Positions 60,709 through 64,000 of a DNA stretch of 64,000 bases are shown piece by piece; position 1 is the first letter of the stretch; the number at the start of each line of letters is the position of its first letter. The notes under the pieces were generated by a model. That model was not told where the DNA came from and made no database searches. It was given only the letters and a program-made list of their open reading frames with translations. Made by a program: the position numbers and the translations under genes. This DNA comes from Clostridia bacterium (GTDB lineage Bacteria; Bacillota; Clostridia; Oscillospirales; Acutalibacteraceae): the NCBI GenBank assembly GCA_900767025.1, contig CAAFXS010000045.1, forward strand, positions 1 to 64,000, written 5' to 3'.

Positions 60709-62928
60709 CTAATTTAGCTCGTAAGGATTTAGGTCAACGCTGACCGTAACATCCTTATATTCCTTTATTTTACTCAGTCTTTTTAAAATATTATTTAACA
60801 GCAGTCTGATATTTTTTGAATTTTTACATTTAACAGACAATCTGTATCTGTATTGATTATTGAGCTTTGATATTTTTGCAGGGCTGGGACCGAGAACAAT
60901 CAGCTCTTCCCTGTTTTCACTGTTAAGCTCCCTTAAAATATCAAAAAAGCTCTTTGCGCACATAGCGGCAGTATTTTCGTTATCACAAACAAAATACACA
61001 CAGTAAATATCACAAAACGGCGGATAGGTCATTGCCTTTCTCAAAGCGATTTCACTGTTATAAAACCCTTTATAATTCTGACAAGACGCATATTCAAGAG
61101 TAGTGTTATACGGATTAATGGTTTGTATAACTGCCTTGCCGTCGCCATCTCTTCTTCCGCTTCTGCCGATAACCTGAGTAATTAAATCAAAGCACTTTTC
61201 AGCACTGTTATAATTTTCATCATAAAGGGAATTATCAGCGTTAACAACGCCCACAAGGGTAACATCAGGGAAATCAAGACCCTTTGCCACCATTTGAGTT
61301 CCTATTAAAATATCATATTCGTGATTTTTAAAGGCAGTAAACAGCTTATCATGGCTGAATTTTCCCGAGGTAGTATCTGCATCCATCCTCAGCACCCTTG
61401 CCTGTGGGAAAAGTGCTTTTAGCTCATCCTCAATCCTTTGAGTACCGTAACCGCTGTAACGAACATTATCACTGCCGCAGCTTGGGCACTTGTAGTCAAT
61501 TCTCTTGCTGTAACCGCAATAGTGACAAACAAGTCGATTGCCTGAACTGTGGTAGGTCAACGAAATAGAACAGTTAGGACAGGTTATAACATTTCCGCAA
61601 TCGGTACAGGCAATAAAGGTATTGTAACCTCGCCTGTTAATTAGCAGAATAGCCTGTTTATTGTTATCAATAGTTTCCTGTAAATATTCCTTTAAAACAG
61701 AAGAAATCGGAGTTTTATTACCGCTTTTTATCTCTGCTTTCATATCAACTGTAACAACCCTTGGCAGCTTTGCATCACCGTAGCGTTCATCAATTTCGCA
61801 CAGAGCACACCTTCCGCTGATAGCATTTGAATAGCTTTTAAGGCTGGGTGTTGCAGAAACCATGAGAAAAAGAGCTTTATTGTATTTAGCACGGAAATTT
61901 GCAACATCTCTGGCGTGATACTTTGGTGTGCGTTCGCTTTTATAGGTGCTTTCCTGTTCCTCATCCATAACGATAAGACCGAGATTTTTAACAGGGGCAA
62001 AAACCGCACTGCGTGTACCCACAACAATTTTTGCTTCGCCGTTTGCGATACGCTTATATTCGTCATTGCGCTCGCCCATTGAAAGACCACTGTGAATAAC
62101 GGCAACACTGTTACCGTATCTGCCGTAAAAAATACTCAAGGCCTGTGAGGTCAGTGCAATTTCGGGAACTAAGACTATAACATCTTTTCCGCTTTCAATT
62201 ACTTTATCAATAAGCTTAAGATAAACCTTTGTTTTTCCGCTGCCGGTTACTCCGTAAAGAAGCCCTGTTCCTCCGCCGTCAAGCATTGAAAGGAATTTGT
62301 TATACGCATTGCTCTGCTTATCGGACAAAACAATATCCTCGTTATTCTGCTTAACATTGCTCAAATCGTAAGGCTTTCTGTAAACCTGTTTGTCAAAAAA
62401 GGTTATTACTCCGTATTTTTCAAGGTTGTTCAAAACGGTTTTACCAACAGAGCAAAATTCACATATTTCATCAACAGAGGCAGTGCCGATGTCAAAAAGC
62501 AAATCCACAACTGCCCTTTGTTTAGGAGTAAGCCTTGGCAAATCCTTTTCATTTTCAATATTAATTGTTGCCATTTTTGAGGACTTATCACCTATTTTAC
62601 CAAATCCTCGCGGTAACATTTGTCGCAGACAGTCATAGGTGGTGCAAAAACAGCGTTCTTTAAGCCACAGTGCCAGTGAAACCATTTCTTCGCTAAGTAC
62701 AGGCTCACTGCCGATAGTACAGCTTATTTCCTTCAAGCCGGAGATAATTGCAGTGTAAAGCTTAACAACAATCCCCTCTCTCAGCTTGTCGCCTCTGCCG
62801 AAGGGGATTTTTACACGCATACCTACCTTGATATTGTTTATTAAATTTTCAGGTACATAGTAATCATAATCGCCGTCAAGGTTGAAAAAAGTATTTTCAA
62901 CTGCGACAGTGGCAATAAGTCTGTTCAT
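60709..62928 (-). CDS. priA: Primosomal protein N' (replication-restart helicase PriA)
   Basis: 739 residues. PriA reloads the replisome at stalled forks. Seen: N-terminal DNA-binding region, Walker A GVTGSGKTK (about 229), DEEQESTY, GTQMVAKGLDFPD, and a zinc region with paired cysteines (CTDCGN, CPNCS, CHYCG, CPSCGS). coaBC, which lies before priA in Bacillus, is absent here. Confidence 0.96.
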   Translation of the reverse strand: MNRLIATVAVENTFFNLDGDYDYYVPENLINNIKVGMRVKIPFGRGDKLREGIVVKLYTAIISGLKEISCTIGSEPVLSEEMVSLALWLKERCFCTTYDCLRQMLPRGFGKIGDKSSKMATINIENEKDLPRLTPKQRAVVDLLFDIGTASVDEICEFCSVGKTVLNNLEKYGVITFFDKQVYRKPYDLSNVKQNNEDIVLSDKQSNAYNKFLSMLDGGGTGLLYGVTGSGKTKVYLKLIDKVIESGKDVIVLVPEIALTSQALSIFYGRYGNSVAVIHSGLSMGERNDEYKRIANGEAKIVVGTRSAVFAPVKNLGLIVMDEEQESTYKSERTPKYHARDVANFRAKYNKALFLMVSATPSLKSYSNAISGRCALCEIDERYGDAKLPRVVTVDMKAEIKSGNKTPISSVLKEYLQETIDNNKQAILLINRRGYNTFIACTDCGNVITCPNCSISLTYHSSGNRLVCHYCGYSKRIDYKCPSCGSDNVRYSGYGTQRIEDELKALFPQARVLRMDADTTSGKFSHDKLFTAFKNHEYDILIGTQMVAKGLDFPDVTLVGVVNADNSLYDENYNSAEKCFDLITQVIGRSGRRDGDGKAVIQTINPYNTTLEYASCQNYKGFYNSEIALRKAMTYPPFCDIYCVYFVCDNENTAAMCAKSFFDILRELNSENREELIVLGPSPAKISKLNNQYRYRLSVKCKNSKNIRLLLNNILKRLSKIKEYKDVTVSVDLNPYELN

Positions 62929-62930
62929 TA

Positions 62931-63140
62931 TTATTTGGAAATAAGCTCTTCCGGCTCCTCGATAACATACTTACCGTTGAGAATTTCATCAATAGCCAAG
63001 GATACTGTTTTCTCATCAATGTGCTCTTCCTTATCAATAGCCTCCTGGCGAATTTCTCTTGCTCTTTTAGCAGTGCCTACAACAAGGCTGTAACGGCTGT
63101 GACAGCCCTTTAATAATTTCTTTAAATCCGGATTAAACAT
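62931..63140 (-). CDS. rpoZ: RNA polymerase omega subunit
   Basis: 69 residues. Seen: SRYSLVVGTAKRAREI and KTVSLAIDEILNGKY, the omega core. It lies between gmk and priA, the Firmicute order. Confidence 0.93.
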   Translation of the reverse strand: MFNPDLKKLLKGCHSRYSLVVGTAKRAREIRQEAIDKEEHIDEKTVSLAIDEILNGKYVIEEPEELISK

Positions 63141-63166
63141 AATTCAAATCTCCTTAAAATTTAGTA

Positions 63167-63739
63167 TTAAGCAAGCCTTTTTTCAAGCTCACTTGTCAGT
63201 ATTTTATTTATATTATTGACGCAATCGTTTAAATCGTCATTAATAATCTGATAATCATATTTTTCTTTAAAAGCCAACTCAACCTTTGCAATATCAAGAC
63301 GATTTTTTATAACATCATCTTCGTCTGACTCACGGCTGCGCAGGCGTTTTTCAAGCTCCTTTTCACTTGGAGGAAGAAGAAAGATTGAAAGGCAATCGGG
63401 AAAAAGCTCTTTAACGCGCTGTGCACCCTGCACCTCAATTATCAAAAAGCAAATCTTCCCTTCCTCAATGGCTTTCTCCACACCCTTAACAGGCGTTCCG
63501 TAATAGCAGTTGTTATAGCTTGCATACTCAAGCAAAAGATTATTTTCAATCATATCCTCAAACTGCTCTTTTGTTACATAGTAATAATTTACACCCTCCT
63601 GCTCACCCTCTCTGGGCTTGCGAGTGGTTGCCGAAACGGACTTTACAACATCGTCCCTGATACTGCATATTTTGTTAAAAACAGTATCCTTGCCGCAACC
63701 GCTTGGAGCAGATAAAACAACAAGCATCCCCTTACTCAT
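63167..63739 (-). CDS. gmk: Guanylate kinase
   Basis: 190 residues. It phosphorylates GMP to GDP. Seen: LSAPSGCGKDTVF (P-loop, about 9-21), TTRKPREGE and GVNYYYVT of the GMP site, and RLRSRESD of the lid. ATG 63739 lies 6 bases from GGAGG; the frame is open two codons further with a TTG. It overlaps remA by 8 bases. Confidence 0.96.
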   Translation of the reverse strand: MSKGMLVVLSAPSGCGKDTVFNKICSIRDDVVKSVSATTRKPREGEQEGVNYYYVTKEQFEDMIENNLLLEYASYNNCYYGTPVKGVEKAIEEGKICFLIIEVQGAQRVKELFPDCLSIFLLPPSEKELEKRLRSRESDEDDVIKNRLDIAKVELAFKEKYDYQIINDDLNDCVNNINKILTSELEKRLA

Positions 63740-63980
63740 CATCAACCTCCTTGCTGAATTTTGCAGAAATCTGCTTTAAATCCATATATGAAAGCACTAC
63801 ATTTTCACTGTCTGTGATGATGACGCTCATGGTTTTTCTGCCGTGAGTGGCATCAATAAGCGTTCCCTGTGATTTGCTTTCACGGACTATTTTTTTTATA
63901 GGAGCAGACTCAGGTGAAACAATTGCAACCACCCTGTCTGCATTAATTAAGTTGCCGAAGCCTATATTTATCAAATTCAT
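63732..63980 (-). CDS. remA: Extracellular matrix regulatory protein RemA (DUF370)
   Basis: 82 residues. RemA is a DNA-binding biofilm regulator in Bacillus. Seen: INIGFGNLINADRVVAIVSPESAPIKK-type start, split here as INIGFGNLINADRVVAI and SPESAPIKK, then TLIDATHGRKT. It is first in the run remA-gmk-rpoZ; anything upstream, such as yicC, is beyond the window. Confidence 0.92.
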   Translation of the reverse strand: MNLINIGFGNLINADRVVAIVSPESAPIKKIVRESKSQGTLIDATHGRKTMSVIITDSENVVLSYMDLKQISAKFSKEVDDE

Positions 63981-64000
63981 AATTTACTCTATATTCTGTA

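Overview
The window reads as chromosomal DNA of a low-GC, endospore-forming member of the Clostridia, most like the Ruminococcaceae/Oscillospirales group. The evidence is a full set of Firmicute housekeeping clusters in typical order, AddAB instead of RecBCD, and many sporulation genes: spoIIR, cwlD, a spoIIM-like gene, spoIVA, a SPOCS/LysM gene and a short spoVM. A cysteine T-box, strong Shine-Dalgarno sites and near-consensus sigma-A promoters fit this. I see no prophage, IS element, CRISPR array or resistance island. The first 30 bases are not biological: they match the Illumina TruSeq Read-1 adapter, so the contig starts artificially inside addB.

Layout. 0.03-6.3 kb: addB (5' truncated) and addA, the end-processing nuclease-helicase. 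6.3-10 kb: rpmE, a YigZ-family gene, spoIIR, and a membrane-anchored GH18 protein. 9.9-12.1 kb: a decayed TetR/ABC-permease fusion remnant, an AraC-GyrI regulator and an amidase_6 protein. 12.1-12.45 kb: two divergent tRNA-Leu genes (UAA, CAA). 12.5-16.6 kb: a GH2 glycosidase, an FAD/Rieske oxidoreductase and a D-2-hydroxyacid dehydrogenase. 16.8-20.6 kb: cwlD-radA-ddl and an EFR1-type ferredoxin. 20.6-21.8 kb: a repeat-rich intergenic region, then a Xer-like tyrosine recombinase. 21.8-25.5 kb: queA-tgt-yajC-TIGR04086-spoIIM, leftward. 25.7-28.5 kb: asd-dapA-dapB (lysine/DAP). 28.5-33.7 kb: a DUF2974 hydrolase, an SDR, an aldo-keto reductase, and cysE-cysS under a T-box. 34-37.6 kb: recA-recX-rimO-pgsA. 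37.8-40.9 kb: rpmB, der-plsY, yceD-rpmF. 41-45.3 kb: an iron alcohol dehydrogenase, a P-loop protein, pgi and a D,D-carboxypeptidase. 45.3-48.4 kb: mtaB, a GHL10 lipoprotein, a zinc-ribbon gene and a DUF1294 gene. 48.4-48.7 kb: a structured non-coding insert. 48.7-52 kb: SPOCS/LysM-spoIVA and the small genes spoVM and a 47-residue membrane protein. 52-64 kb: remA-gmk-rpoZ-priA-def-fmt-yugP-rsmB-rlmN-prpC-prkC-rsgA-thiN, leftward, as in Bacillus but without coaBC and rpe.

Gene direction is mostly rightward left of about 22 kb and mostly leftward to the right. Near this switch sits a Xer-type recombinase gene, preceded by a perfect 28-bp palindrome with the 11-6-11 layout of a dif site. I suggest this may be the chromosome dimer-resolution site and terminus, with a single-recombinase-like arrangement. 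This is the most interesting hypothesis in the window. It is inferred, not proven.

Other points of note: three genes (spoIIR, the amidase_6 gene, the TIGR04086 gene) have their Shine-Dalgarno sequence inside the 3' arm of a strong hairpin, in two cases the previous gene's terminator. A 274-bp structured element sits between two identical 20-bp copies of a terminator hairpin. spoVM is only 29 codons and is easily missed.
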